Of a stretch of 64,000 bases of DNA, positions 63,868 through 64,000 are shown in pieces (within the stretch, counting starts at the first letter, position 1; each line of letters opens with the position of its first letter). The stretch is from the NCBI GenBank assembly GCA_023150875.1, contig JAKLKC010000009.1:1-64000 (forward strand), given 5' to 3'. This DNA comes from Myxococcota bacterium. Lineage in GTDB: Bacteria; Myxococcota_A; UBA796; UBA9615; JAKLKC01. Under the pieces are notes generated by a model. It was not told the origin of the DNA and made no database searches. It saw nothing but the letters and a program-made list of their open reading frames with translations. Position numbers and translations under genes: made by a program.

Positions 63868-63873
63868 TATCCT
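63868..63873 (+). promoter_or_regulatory. Candidate -10 box for the DedA gene
   Basis: TATCCT in the context GGCTATCCTcGCCCCGCC lies 26 bases before the ATG at 63900 and matches the recurrent promoter-like motif. Confidence 0.4.
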
Positions 63874-63899
63874 CGCCCCGCCGTCGCGGCGGAGGACCG

Positions 63900-64000
63900 A
63901 TGCTCCACGAGATGATGAAGGCCTGGTTCGACTTCACCCTGGAGTGGGGCTACCTGGGGGTGTTCACCATGATGGCGCTGGAGAGCACCATCGTGCCCAT
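63900..64000 (+). CDS. DedA family membrane protein (5' end only)
   Basis: The visible 33 codons begin MLHEMMKAWFDFTLEWGYLG and reach MALESTIVP, the conserved E-S-x-x-P entry of DedA-family membrane proteins, which act as undecaprenyl-phosphate or phospholipid flippase-like transporters. The gene continues beyond the window. GGAGGACC lies just upstream of the ATG. Confidence 0.8.
   Translation, partial: MLHEMMKAWFDFTLEWGYLGVFTMMALESTIVP

Noticed and set aside
1-64000. tRNA, rRNA or prophage genes
   Set aside because: No cloverleaf with a CCA end, no rRNA-like block and no phage structural or integrase gene was recognised on either strand.

Overview
The window is about 72% G+C. It uses many GTG and TTG starts, packs genes tightly with TGATG or ATGA stop/start overlaps, and carries many lipoproteins, including one with an Asp-rich linker of a kind often seen in myxobacteria-like genomes. 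It reads as a chromosomal piece of a deltaproteobacterial/Myxococcota-type bacterium. That assignment is an inference from style; no rRNA or tRNA gene is present to support it.

Layout. (1) 0.1-1.1 kb: a pirin. (2) 1.4-11.6 kb, minus strand: a scrambled defence island made of a helicase-less hsdR, an intact YhcG/DUF1016 nuclease gene, an intact two-TRD hsdS, an AAA ATPase whose 3' end is replaced by an hsdM tail, a 996-residue unrecognised protein with a restriction-endonuclease-like N terminus, a short hsdS tail behind a HEAT-like start, and an hsdM whose N terminus is replaced by a P-loop ATPase fragment. These are remains of at least two type I restriction-modification loci. (3) 11.8-12.1 kb: a 266-bp MITE-like element at the stop codon of a CLC channel gene. 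(4) 14.0-19.1 kb: a five-gene NitT/TauT-like ABC operon whose substrate-binding protein is fused to an OmpA-type peptidoglycan-binding domain, flanked by two coiled-coil proteins. (5) 19.3-22.1 kb: rsmI, a DEDDh exonuclease and serA. (6) 22.2-26.3 kb: a membrane-embedded spermidine-synthase-like protein coupled to a polytopic GT-C-like protein. (7) 26.5-29.5 kb: a FadR-type regulator with three operator copies, driving a small subunit plus a GMC oxidoreductase. (8) 29.5-36.9 kb: an esterase-like lipoprotein, a TauE exporter, a second MITE at the stop codon of plsB, an MsbA-like exporter, a hairpin-rich inverted-repeat element and a glycine-rich repeat protein. (9) 37.2-41.0 kb: tldE/tldD and a secreted protein.

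(10) 41.0-49.5 kb: a surface-protein region. Two paralogous beta-propeller lipoproteins and a beta-barrel-like protein form one operon. Two decayed copies of the same gene pair lie nearby, mixed with two toxin-antitoxin modules, an FGE-sulfatase-domain protein and a small secreted protein. (11) 49.5-61.2 kb: a phosphodiester-glycosidase-like protein, a TPR protein, three large GT-C-like membrane proteins, two lipoproteins (one with LTxxQ motifs and a collagen-like tail) and an exported FAD oxidoreductase that overlaps its convergent neighbour. (12) 61.4-64.0 kb: recQ and the start of a DedA gene.

The most notable items are the recombined restriction locus with its 996-residue candidate effector, two TIR elements that both inserted at stop codons, the OmpA-tethered ABC importer operon, and the decaying propeller/barrel array. 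No CRISPR array, prophage or complete insertion sequence was seen.
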